Source: Vibrio chagasii (GTDB lineage: Bacteria > Pseudomonadota > Gammaproteobacteria > Enterobacterales > Vibrionaceae). From it: a stretch of 64,000 nucleotides of DNA. The stretch lies in contig NZ_AP025466.1 in assembly GCF_024347355.1 (NCBI RefSeq), forward strand, positions 124,001 to 188,000, read 5' to 3'. Positions 1 to 7,640 of this stretch are shown here, one piece after another (the stretch's first letter is position 1; every line of letters starts with the position of its first letter). The translations under genes and the position numbers were made by a program. Under the pieces are notes generated by a model. The model saw nothing but the letters and a program-made list of their open reading frames with translations, had not been told where the DNA came from and searched no databases.

Positions 1-158
1 AAGCGGAAACAGGCGTTCAGCTTTACCGTTTTTCTCACATGACGCATGGTGAATATGAGGACGATAAAGTAGAAGTTGAGATGAAGAAGAACCTAGAAAC
101 GTTAATCGAAGCAATGAAATTTGCAGCGGCGAACCAAGCTAAAAGCGGGAACGCATAA
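1..158 (+). CDS. Metal ABC transporter substrate-binding protein, C-terminal end only
   Basis: Open at the left edge; the last 51 codons read in frame 3 to a TAA at 156-158. The segment VQLYRFSHMTHGEY followed by a charged stretch and a helix (NLETLIEAMKFAAA) is the C-terminal end typical of cluster A-I (ZnuA/TroA-type) zinc or manganese binding proteins. The stop overlaps the ATG of the ATPase gene (TAATG), so the two are translationally coupled. In the periplasm it would hand metal to the permease at 892. The metal cannot be told from this fragment. Confidence 0.8.
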   Translation, partial: AETGVQLYRFSHMTHGEYEDDKVEVEMKKNLETLIEAMKFAAANQAKSGNA

Positions 159-892
159 TGCTAGGTCCATCAATCTCAATCAATAAACTGGGTCTACAGT
201 ACGATAATAATGTGATTCTTGATGATATCTCGCTAGAACTTAAAGCGGGCGAGTGTCATGTAATCATGGGACCAAACGGTGGCGGCAAGACTTCTTTACT
301 GCGATCTGTACTTAGACTGACGCCTTTCTCTGGAGCGATCAACATTCATTGGCCAGAAAAGCCAAGTATTGGTTACGTGCCTCAAAAAGCGACCTTCGAG
401 TCGAGCTTACCTTTGACGGTCATGGACTTTGTTCTGCTAAATAAGACGCGAATCCCTCTGTTTTGGCGTCGTAAATCAAAGCAGTTAGATCTTGCTCTCG
501 CGCAGTTAGATCGCGTAGGTATGGCGACTCGTAGCGACCGCCGTATGGGACAGTTGTCTGGTGGTGAGCAGCAACGTGTTTTGTTTGCTCAAGCGTTATT
601 GGATAACCCGAGCTTACTGGTATTAGATGAACCTACGACGGGTATGGACGAGCAGGGCGTTCGCTATTTGGAATCGCTGATTCGTGAATGTGTTGATGAA
701 GGCCGAACGATTCTAGCGGTTCACCACGATGTTACTGCGGTACGTCGACTTGAAGCGAACGTGCATGTCGTTAACCGATTCTTAGTAGATAGTGGCCCAC
801 ATGAGCAAGTACTCCATCCAACGAAGATCGAAAGCCTATTCCAACACTACAGTAGTGGCTCAGTAGTGACTGAATCGAAGGAGGTTGCGTAA
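158..892 (+). CDS. Metal (Zn/Mn-type) ABC transporter ATP-binding protein
   Basis: 244-residue cytoplasmic ATPase that powers metal import. Walker A GPNGGGKTS lies at residues 38-46, a Q-loop region near 75, the signature LSGGEQQR at 133-140, Walker B LLVLDEP at 153-159 and an H-loop HHD near 194. Size and the short single domain fit the ZnuC/MntB family. It overlaps the upstream binding-protein gene by one or more bases and the downstream permease by one base (TAATGG), so it sits inside one operon. No Zur or Mn-responsive site can be seen because the operon promoter is outside the window. Confidence 0.9.
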   Translation: MLGPSISINKLGLQYDNNVILDDISLELKAGECHVIMGPNGGGKTSLLRSVLRLTPFSGAINIHWPEKPSIGYVPQKATFESSLPLTVMDFVLLNKTRIPLFWRRKSKQLDLALAQLDRVGMATRSDRRMGQLSGGEQQRVLFAQALLDNPSLLVLDEPTTGMDEQGVRYLESLIRECVDEGRTILAVHHDVTAVRRLEANVHVVNRFLVDSGPHEQVLHPTKIESLFQHYSSGSVVTESKEVA

Positions 893-1767
893 TGGATTGG
901 TTACGACAACTTGCCATTAGTGGGGTGGAAGCGGGCTTGTTATCTGAAAGCTTCATGTATGCCTTCATGGTCAACGCTTTGGTGGCAGCCTTATTGCTTG
1001 GCCCTCTGCTAGGTGGTCTTGGTACTTTGGTGATTGCAAAGCGTCTAGCTTTCTTTTCTGAAGCTGTCGGACACGCCGCGTTAACCGGTATCGCAATCGG
1101 TGTTCTACTTGGTGAACCACCAGAAAACCCAATTATTGGACTGTTTAGCTTTTGTATGATCTTCGCGTTGCTTCTGCACTTTGTAAGAAACAGAACCAAC
1201 GTTCCATACGATACCTTGGTTGGTGTGTTCCTTGCGCTGGCGTTGGCAGTGGGTGCAGCGTTACTGATGTACGTAGCTCGTAAGATCAATATTCACATGC
1301 TTGAGAACGTATTATTTGGTTCGATTCTTACGGTAACGGATCAGGACTTAGCGATTCTCGCAGGCAGTTGCGCGATCATCATTTTGCTTTTGATACCGAC
1401 ATTCAACCGTATCCTGCTTACCTGTATCAGCCCTGATATTGCGAAGGTTCGCGGTTACAACACTAGTTTCTACGACTACCTGTTTGTCATGATGATCACC
1501 TTAGTCACGATTGCTGCCGTGAAGATCGTAGGTGCAGTTCTAGTGGGTGCGTTATTGCTGATTCCAGGTGCGACAGCTCGACTACTAACTAAACGCATGG
1601 GTAGCTTTGTGTTGTTATCAGCTCTGCTCGCGACCATTGCTTGTCTGGTTGGTACGGTGTTACCAATGGAACTTAAGTTGCCAGTTCCGTCAGGTGCTTC
1701 AATCATCATTGTTTCTGCAACGTTTTTCCTTGCAGCAACGCTATACCGAATTGTAAGAAAGGCGTAA
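892..1767 (+). CDS. Metal ABC transporter permease (ABC-3 / ZnuB family)
   Basis: 291-residue inner-membrane protein with about eight hydrophobic segments, the usual size and topology of the ABC-3 permease family that forms the channel of Zn/Mn/Fe importers. The stretch LGTLVIAKRLAFFSEAVGHAALTG near residues 44-67 is the family hallmark, and VGALLLIPGATARLL near 215-229 is also conserved. It is coupled to the ATPase by a one-base overlap and is followed after 2 bases by the SBP-like gene. The substrate is inferred from family only. Confidence 0.9.
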   Translation: MDWLRQLAISGVEAGLLSESFMYAFMVNALVAALLLGPLLGGLGTLVIAKRLAFFSEAVGHAALTGIAIGVLLGEPPENPIIGLFSFCMIFALLLHFVRNRTNVPYDTLVGVFLALALAVGAALLMYVARKINIHMLENVLFGSILTVTDQDLAILAGSCAIIILLLIPTFNRILLTCISPDIAKVRGYNTSFYDYLFVMMITLVTIAAVKIVGAVLVGALLLIPGATARLLTKRMGSFVLLSALLATIACLVGTVLPMELKLPVPSGASIIIVSATFFLAATLYRIVRKA

Positions 1768-1769
1768 TC

Positions 1770-2693
1770 ATGACTTCTTTAATGAATCGTATCGCTAGCT
1801 CAGTAAAAGCAGCGGCTCAAGTGAGTGTGCTGGGTAGTGTGTTAACGGCTGGTTCAGTGATGTCACTGAACGTGAATGCAGAGGATATCCTGACCAGTAC
1901 ACCTGTGACTTATGCATTAGCGACAGAGCTAACTAAAGGCACTGACATCACGACCGAGTATCTGCCACCAAAGCGCTATGGTATTGATCGTCTGCCGAAT
2001 TGGTTTGGTACCAAGGGGGCAAGCAAAGTGCTTAAGTCTGGCGAAAAGGCGACCGTTGCTCTAACACTGTCATCGATCTGGCAAGCCGATCCTACATTCG
2101 TATACGCAAGGCAAGGTAATATCCGCTTGGTTGAGGTCGATGCGGCTCAAGCGATTACGCCTCGAGCACAAGGTGTTGCAGCACTTACGTTATCGAATGG
2201 CGAAGTGTCTAAGTATGCTTGGTTAAATCCAACCAACTTAACGCGCATGGCTGCGATTGTGGCTGATGACTTTAAGTTATTGTGGCCAGAGCAGGCTGAA
2301 GCTATTGATAGTAATCTGCAGCGCGTGATGTTGGATGTTCGTGAACTGATTAACAAGCAACAAGCTGTATTGCTTGATAACGAAGTGGACTCAGTACTCT
2401 TGCTTTCGGAAAGCTTGGAAGATTTTGCATCTGGTAGCCAACTGTATGTTGAAGACCGCATGTTTAAAGCAGAGCTTGAATGGACAGAGCAGGACAAAGC
2501 GAAACTTAAAGCGATGTTTTCGGAAGATGATGCACTATGGCTTGTTACAGCGAAAAAGCCGAGCAACTTGATTAAGTCTCTAGTACCTAATGAGCGTATT
2601 CTAGTGGTGGACTCAGTCGATCGTTGGGGTAGAGCAGGAATCAGTGCTCAAGCACCATTCTCTCGTTGGGAAGTAAAGCTATTCAAAGGCTAA
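1770..2693 (+). CDS. TroA/ZnuA-like substrate-binding protein paralogue lacking metal-ligand residues
   Basis: 307 residues with an N-terminal signal-like segment (about 15-37, ending near NVNA-ED). The stretch YAWLNPTNLTRMAAIVADDF (about 152-171) aligns with the HIWLDP segment of ZnuA/TroA-type binding proteins, but the metal-binding His of that motif is Tyr here. Reading the whole protein, I find no histidine and no cysteine, so a canonical zinc site is impossible. It is the last gene of the metal ABC operon, 2 bases after the permease, and is followed by a strong terminator. It may be a regulatory or accessory periplasmic partner, or bind a ligand through carboxylates; that is inference. 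Confidence 0.65.
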   Translation: MTSLMNRIASSVKAAAQVSVLGSVLTAGSVMSLNVNAEDILTSTPVTYALATELTKGTDITTEYLPPKRYGIDRLPNWFGTKGASKVLKSGEKATVALTLSSIWQADPTFVYARQGNIRLVEVDAAQAITPRAQGVAALTLSNGEVSKYAWLNPTNLTRMAAIVADDFKLLWPEQAEAIDSNLQRVMLDVRELINKQQAVLLDNEVDSVLLLSESLEDFASGSQLYVEDRMFKAELEWTEQDKAKLKAMFSEDDALWLVTAKKPSNLIKSLVPNERILVVDSVDRWGRAGISAQAPFSRWEVKLFKG

Positions 2694-2719
2694 TCAACGA
2701 GATTCAATACATCAGGATC

Positions 2720-2752
2720 AAAAAAGCAGCCAAAATAGAGGCTGCTTTTTTT
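2720..2752 (+). terminator. Rho-independent terminator of the metal ABC operon
   Basis: AAAAGCAGCC, a 9-nt loop, then GGCTGCTTTTTTT: a perfect 10-bp stem with a U tract, 27 bases after the stop of the SBP-like gene. Confidence 0.9.
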
Positions 2753-2806
2753 GTACTTACCTTTTAGCAAAGGAGCCTGGTAAGAATGCACAGTGAGCGC
2801 TTAACC

Positions 2807-3010
2807 TTACTCTGCAGCTTTAGTTTCTTCAGCTTCAACAGTTGCTTCGACAGCACCTTCCGCTTGCGCTGCTTGAGCCTGCTCTTCTGCTTTCATCTTT
2901 GCGCGTTCAGCTTTAGGAATGTAGCGAGGCTTATTACTTGTATGCAGTTTAGAATTCGCTTTTTTCTGCTTCTTTTTTAGAATTTGATTAATTTTTTTCT
3001 TACGGTTCAT
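2807..3010 (-). CDS. DUF2986 family small basic protein
   Basis: 67 residues. The N-terminal half is very lysine-rich (MNRKKKINQILKKKQKKA, then NKPRYIPKAERAKMKAEE), and the C-terminal 30 residues are an Ala/Glu-rich low-complexity tail. This matches the Vibrionaceae/Alteromonad DUF2986 family as I remember it. No enzymatic motif is present; the charge pattern suggests a nucleic-acid or ribosome-associated protein, but that is a guess. Monocistronic on the minus strand between the metal ABC operon and a GNAT gene. Confidence 0.8.
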   Translation of the reverse strand: MNRKKKINQILKKKQKKANSKLHTSNKPRYIPKAERAKMKAEEQAQAAQAEGAVEATVEAEETKAAE

Positions 3011-3106
3011 TGCTGCATAGCCTTGTATTTAGTTTAGGCGGTGGAGGATAATCATTTTAGCTCTAGAACTCAATATTTACATGGTATTCAGCAAGGAAAT
3101 ATCGTC

Positions 3107-3622
3107 ATGCAGGCAGTCGAAACCGCTCGTTTAAGATTAAGAATGATTACAACTGAGGATGCTGAATTTATCCAAAGGTTATATAGCTCAGAAGACTTCT
3201 TGCGTTATATCGGAGACAAAGAGATAACCAACACGGCGAAAGCTGAAGAGTATATCGAGAACAACATCCTTAAGATGCATCAAGAGAAGGGTGTCTCTTT
3301 GTTGATGGTAGAACTGAAAGCAACCTCAACGCCAATTGGAGTTTGCGGATTAATTAAGAGGGACAGTTTAGAGTCGCATGATCTTGGTTACGGCTTTGCT
3401 CCGGAGTTTTACGGTCAAGGTTTTGCGAAAGAAGCGGGAGAAGCAATAATTGAACAAGCTAAGCAGAATGCTGATATCGATCATTTAGTTGCTATCACTA
3501 CCTCTGATAACATTCGAAGCATCGCACTACTGACTAAACTTGGCTTTGCGTTCGAGCGGGTTGAAGACGTGATAAGTGAAAGCGTAAATTTCAACCTGTA
3601 TAGCCTCTCTCTGGGTAATTAA
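3107..3622 (+). CDS. GNAT family N-acetyltransferase (RimJ/RimL-like)
   Basis: About 171 residues from the ATG at 3107, preceded by AAGGA nine bases upstream; an in-frame GTG at 3041 would add 22 residues without a good ribosome site and with little similarity to the family. ETARLRLRMITTEDAEFIQRLY is the opening of RimJ/RimL-type acetyltransferases, and LGYGFAPEFYGQGFAKEA holds the acetyl-CoA binding loop (motif A). The acceptor substrate is unknown: N-termini, amino sugars or antibiotics are all used by relatives. The stop is 2 bases from the next start (YgbA), suggesting co-transcription. Confidence 0.85.
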   Translation: MQAVETARLRLRMITTEDAEFIQRLYSSEDFLRYIGDKEITNTAKAEEYIENNILKMHQEKGVSLLMVELKATSTPIGVCGLIKRDSLESHDLGYGFAPEFYGQGFAKEAGEAIIEQAKQNADIDHLVAITTSDNIRSIALLTKLGFAFERVEDVISESVNFNLYSLSLGN

Positions 3623-3624
3623 TC

Positions 3625-4020
3625 ATGTTCCAACATAACAATATTCTACAAGGCGAACTTGCGACGGAGTACAAAACCGTTATCGCGATGGTGCACATAT
3701 ACTGCAAAGATCACCACGGTGAAGTTCGTCAGAATAACGCGTTATGTGAAGAGTGTGAGCAGCTGTTACGTTATGCGGAAACGAGGCTTGATAGATGCCC
3801 TTATGGTGAAGCACAACCAACCTGCAATAAGTGTCCGATTCATTGCTATAAACCTGACCCGAAAGAGCAGATGCGTTTGGTGATGCCCTATACAGGGCCA
3901 CGAATGTTGCTTAAGCATCCTATTTTAGCGATTCGACATTTGATTCATGAGAAACGGAAAGTGCCAGAAAAGCCGTTACCGAACGTATCTAATCGCTATA
4001 TCCGAATGAATAAGAAGTAG
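3625..4020 (+). CDS. ygbA: YgbA-type nitrous oxide-stimulated promoter family protein
   Basis: 131 residues with clustered cysteines: one at residue 27, CEEC at 42-45, CPYG, then CNKCPIHCY near 68-76. This Cys pattern plus the tail MPYTGPRMLLKHPILAIRHL is characteristic of the YgbA_NO family. In E. coli the homologue is NsrR-regulated and linked to recovery from nitrosative stress; its chemistry is unsettled. Here the gene follows a GNAT gene by 2 bases. I did not find a clear NsrR site upstream of the pair. Confidence 0.8.
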   Translation: MFQHNNILQGELATEYKTVIAMVHIYCKDHHGEVRQNNALCEECEQLLRYAETRLDRCPYGEAQPTCNKCPIHCYKPDPKEQMRLVMPYTGPRMLLKHPILAIRHLIHEKRKVPEKPLPNVSNRYIRMNKK

Positions 4021-4053
4021 CGGGTACACTAAAGGCTATTCTTCCAGAAACAA

Positions 4054-4079
4054 AAAAGGTCTGATTTCTCAGACCTTTT
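4054..4079. terminator. Bidirectional terminator between ygbA and the MATE gene
   Basis: AAAAGGTCTGA, loop TTTC, TCAGACCTTTT: an 11-bp perfect stem flanked by A and T runs, placed between two convergent genes. Confidence 0.85.
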
Positions 4080-4125
4080 CTGTTTTGAGCGACATCTTGT
4101 TCAAATAGTTGATTACTTCAAAAGC

Positions 4126-5520
4126 TTAAGCAGCTTGTGGTTCTTCATAAGTAACCGTCAGGTTGTTGATCCAACGGCGACTCAAGTAACGGTGCGAGCA
4201 GATAGACAGCTTCACAACTTCTTCAACTAACATCAGGCCATAGATGTACTTGAAGTCCCATTCCGCGACAAATGCGCCGTAAACACAAACTGGAATGCCG
4301 ACCATCCACATCGCGATGAAGTCCATACGCAGGCAAAATGCATTATCACCAGCACGAATGATACCGTTAATGATAACCATGTTTAGCATACGAATTACAA
4401 CCGCAAAGCACATGATCATCATCGCTGGTGAAGCGAGTGGGTATAAAGCGTCTGTGGTTAGGTTTAGCCATGATAGAACATGCTCTTTCCCCATGAACAG
4501 CATCAAGCCTACAATTGCCCCAAAACCTACAACGGCTTTGATGAAGGTGAGGCCCATACTCATTGCATCATCTAACTCATCTCGACCTAATGAATGGCCA
4601 AGCAACACTGAACACGCAACAGAGATGCCAAAGAACACCTAGTAACATAATGACTCAAACGGAGCGAGCATTGAGAAAACAGCTAGCTCTGTCGTACCCA
4701 TGTGACCAAAGATCATCTGGTAAGCCATGGTACCCATTGCCCATAAAACAGCATTCATGGTCAGTGGCAGGGCAATACGACGGTAAGATAACCACAATGA
4801 CGGGCGATGTGGCGAGCTCGGTGTCGTTAATAGCCAGTGGTTGCGCATACGCATGTAGCCGTACATCAAACTCACTTGAATTAATCGCGCTAGAGTCGTT
4901 GCTAATGCTGCTCCTGCAACACCCATCGCTGGAATTCCGAAAGCACCCTGTATAAGGATGAAGTTAAGTGCGATATTGAGTGCAATCGTCACCGCACCAA
5001 GCAGAAGTGGTGTGACGGTGTCACCTGATGAGCGCATGCTTGCTTCAACTACAACCACAATATGGGTCAGAAGCAGAACAGGGAAGCCATACCAAAGGTA
5101 AGTCGCACCAAGCTCAATGACGGTTTGATCGCTGGTTTGCAACATCATCAAAAACTGTGAACCAAGAGTGATGATTGCCGTTACAGGTAGCAGAACTTTT
5201 AAACCAAATACCATTGCGATAGAAGACACGGTTCGTGCACTTTTACGGTCGTTTTTTCCCCAATATTGCGCTACCAATGTTCCGTTTGCTGAGGCCAACC
5301 CTGCCATAATCATAATAGCGACGAAGTGCCATTTTGATGCAATTCCCACAGCCGCTGCTGCTTCCATACCAAAATCGCTGACCATTAACACGTCAGCAAG
5401 GGCTAAAATAGCAACCAAAGCACTTTGCAAAGCAACAGGCAAACCAAGTTTGATAATGCGAGGTAATATGCTCTCTGGCTTGTTATTTATAGATGAGTTA
5501 GGGTTGATGTTAGTTGTCAT
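4126..5520 (-). pseudogene. MATE family multidrug efflux transporter interrupted by an in-frame amber codon
   Basis: Reading the minus strand from ATG at 5520 gives 293 residues ending ESLCY, then TAG (plus-strand 4639-4641), and the same frame continues directly as VFFGISVACSVLLGHSLG down to 4126. Joined, it is 464 codons, the normal MATE length with 12 membrane segments. The N half opens with IIKLGLPVALQSALVAILALADVLMV and the C half ends with RRWINNL. No frameshift is needed; one base change (for example TCG Ser to TAG) explains it. Intact, it would be a Na+- or H+-coupled drug exporter in the inner membrane. The adjacent divergent AraC gene looks intact. It could be a recent loss of function or a sequencing error. 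Confidence 0.85.
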
Positions 5521-5570
5521 AAGCTCTCCGATTTATGGCAGAACTATAGTGATTTGAGTGAAGTAACAAC

Positions 5571-6464
5571 ATGTTTAAAAAACAACAAAACCTGTGCAAA
5601 TCCGTCATTGATAATATGAAGCCAAAATTAACGTGGCAAGATGACGTGTTTCTTGCAGAACAATGTAAAGAACGTTTTTTGACCGTTGAAGATATCCCAG
5701 AGATGAGAAGCTGCGGTGTTTACATGGGGGGAATGGCAAAGCTGCATGACGCGTATTGGGTGGAACGCGAATCGGTGAATGTTCATACGTTGATTTTTAC
5801 TCAAGAAGGGGGAGGAATATTAACAACGGCGACATCAGTACAAGCAATTACGCCTTATACACTTGTGGTTCTTCCTGCTGAAACGCCATTTCGATTTGAA
5901 CTCGATCCTCAATACAACTATTGGAAAATGGCGTGGATGCTGACGCCTGATACGCCACAGTGGCAGCATATCGCGAGTTTAGGGCAGAGTATTGTCCCTT
6001 TCGGAGAGTGTGAGCAAATCTGGTCACTGATGAATTTGGTTCACTTTGAAATTGGCGGCAGAGCGAGTTATCGAAAACTACTGATGAGTGAAATCATTCG
6101 CACGTTAACAGGGTTTGAACCTAAATCGACCGGTACGACGGCGCGTGTTCAGGCTCTATACAATGAAATCGAAAGTAGTCTGCATCTATCTTGGACGGTT
6201 GCAGGGATGGCAGAGCGAGTGTTTATTAGTGAAGAGCAATTAAACCGAGTGACGAAGTCGCTATTCAATGTGTCTCCGCGAAGCAAATTGATCCAGTTGA
6301 GAATGGATAAAGCAACCAGTTTGCTAAAGCAACAAGATTGGTCAGTATCTATGATTGCTAATCGTCTCGGTTATAAAGACCCTTATAATTTTTCTCACCG
6401 TTTTAAGAAACATTTTGGCTTATCACCTAGTCAATATCGTAAGAATTATCGGCTCACAAGCTAA
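5571..6464 (+). CDS. AraC family transcriptional regulator next to the broken MATE gene
   Basis: 297 residues. The first 170 form a cupin-like AraC_binding domain (LIFTQEGGGILTT and YTLVVLPAETPF are typical strands). The C-terminal ~100 residues carry two helix-turn-helix units, ending DWSVSMIANRLGYKDPYNFSHRFKKHFGLSPSQYRKNY, the standard AraC signature. It is divergent from the MATE gene with only 50 bases between starts, so it probably controls that pump and itself. The second AraC at 24101 has the same architecture and the same kind of neighbour. Confidence 0.9.
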   Translation: MFKKQQNLCKSVIDNMKPKLTWQDDVFLAEQCKERFLTVEDIPEMRSCGVYMGGMAKLHDAYWVERESVNVHTLIFTQEGGGILTTATSVQAITPYTLVVLPAETPFRFELDPQYNYWKMAWMLTPDTPQWQHIASLGQSIVPFGECEQIWSLMNLVHFEIGGRASYRKLLMSEIIRTLTGFEPKSTGTTARVQALYNEIESSLHLSWTVAGMAERVFISEEQLNRVTKSLFNVSPRSKLIQLRMDKATSLLKQQDWSVSMIANRLGYKDPYNFSHRFKKHFGLSPSQYRKNYRLTS

Positions 6465-6570
6465 CTATTTGATCTGAAATATAAAGTAAAATGTAGGGTA
6501 GTATGAGGGCCCATTTAGGTCTTAACCCGCCTTAAAATATGATATAAAACAGTGTTCATTTGTGATGTCT

Positions 6571-6621
6571 TATAACCAATAAATGCAGTAGATCTACTGT
6601 ATTTTTCAAGATTGGTGTTAT
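6571..6621 (+). terminator. Terminator-like long hairpin upstream of the first winged-helix gene
   Basis: Inner stem AAATGCAGTA-GATC-TACTGTATTT (6581-6604, one G-U pair) is followed by a T run, and is nested in an outer imperfect repeat ATAAC-CAAT / ATTGGTGTTAT. It lies about 107 bases after the AraC stop and 74 before the next start, so it could end the araC transcript or act in the leader of the downstream gene. Confidence 0.5.
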
Positions 6622-6694
6622 GTAGCTTTCCCTTACTTTTATGACCATACCTAGTTAAATCGATATGGTTGATACACAAAATAAGAGGTAAGTA

Positions 6695-7039
6695 ATGCCA
6701 CATGATGTAACGGATATGCCGGATTTCACTACTGAACAAAAAATCGTTGTGAACAGTAGGGAAGTGAATACTAAAACCAAACTGGTTAGAAAGGAAGACA
6801 ATGGTTCAATTGTAGGCACCTTGTCTGAGCCACACCGTAAGGTACTTTTTTATCTTTATCAGAACAAAGGCGTAGTTGTTAGCAAGAATATTCTTAAGCG
6901 TGTTGGGTGGCCTGGGAAATCGGTAACATCCGCGTCAGTTCTGGTTGCAATCTATGAAATCCGCCGAATGATAGACTGTAAATGTCTATACACTATACTA
7001 AATGAAGGCTATTTGTTAGAGCCGAGACCTTGTTGTTGA
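6695..7039 (+). CDS. Stand-alone winged-helix DNA-binding protein (Trans_reg_C type), copy 1
   Basis: 114 residues, of which about 30-110 form an OmpR/PhoB/ToxR-type winged helix: an N-terminal strand pair, then LSEPHRKVLFYLYQNKG (helix 1), ILKRVGW, the recognition helix VTSASVLVAIYEIRRMI, and a final wing LYTILNEGYLLEP. There is no receiver domain and no membrane segment, so it is a DNA-binding domain alone. It has a close paralogue at 7194. The start is ATG preceded by AGAGGTAAGTA. It may be a ToxR/CadC-like regulator without the sensor part; targets unknown. Confidence 0.75.
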   Translation: MPHDVTDMPDFTTEQKIVVNSREVNTKTKLVRKEDNGSIVGTLSEPHRKVLFYLYQNKGVVVSKNILKRVGWPGKSVTSASVLVAIYEIRRMIDCKCLYTILNEGYLLEPRPCC

Positions 7040-7193
7040 TATTCTGTTCATATTCTAATAATAAAAATTTAATCTTTTTACCGTATACGCTGCTTTCATT
7101 ATCTTCGATTTTAAGCGTCCATTTATAAGCGACGTTATTAAACACATCTCTTAATAAAGTTGTGTCGTTGGTTGCTCTGTTAGGGAATATTAT

Positions 7194-7535
7194 ATGAATA
7201 CGGACTCTTCCCCTGTAATTGAAGGTAAATGTGAAGAACATAATGAAGTTTTGGAAGTAAACGGTAAGGTTATTGAGCTGAACACAAAACTCATACGCAA
7301 TATTGAGAATGGTTATATCGTTGGAACGATGCCATTAGCTTACAGAAAAATGATTCTTTTTATGAATCGTCATCGTGGACAACTATTCAGTGTCCCCCAG
7401 CTAAAAAATATCGGTTGGGAAGGTGAGACTGTCACTAACTCTTCGGTGATTGTCGCTATCTCAGAGATACGCTCTATTCTTGGTGACGGACTGATCCTAA
7501 CGATCACCGGCGAAGGTTATGTTTTCCAACCTTAG
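7194..7535 (+). CDS. Stand-alone winged-helix DNA-binding protein, copy 2
   Basis: 113 residues, co-linear over its whole length with the protein at 6695. Shared landmarks are TKL(V/I)R, GxIVGT, a helix after YRK, GW.G..VT..SV.VAI.EIR and EGY. The last of these covers the recognition helix, so both may read related sites. It too lacks receiver and membrane regions. A 154-base spacer separates the two genes, enough for a separate promoter. Tandem duplication followed by divergence is the simplest history. Confidence 0.75.
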   Translation: MNTDSSPVIEGKCEEHNEVLEVNGKVIELNTKLIRNIENGYIVGTMPLAYRKMILFMNRHRGQLFSVPQLKNIGWEGETVTNSSVIVAISEIRSILGDGLILTITGEGYVFQP

Positions 7536-7558
7536 TGTGTCTTCTCAGTATCGCGTAC

Positions 7559-7606
7559 AAAAAAGGGCGCTTCCTTCAGACATACCGTCTTTGGTGAAGA
7601 GCCCTC
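7559..7606 (-). terminator. Terminator of the MFS gene (minus strand)
   Basis: On the plus strand AGGGCGCTTC pairs with GAAGAGCCCT (one mismatch), with an inner AGAC/GTCT stem. Read on the minus strand the hairpin is followed by TTTTTT, and it lies after the stop of the transporter gene. Confidence 0.7.
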
Positions 7607-7640
7607 AGTGTATCGTTCAATCTTACAAGATTAAAGCCAA

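Noticed and set aside
4636..4641. The GTG just after the amber codon as the start of a genuine second protein
   Set aside because: No ribosome site fits a restart, and the two parts together are exactly one MATE protein.
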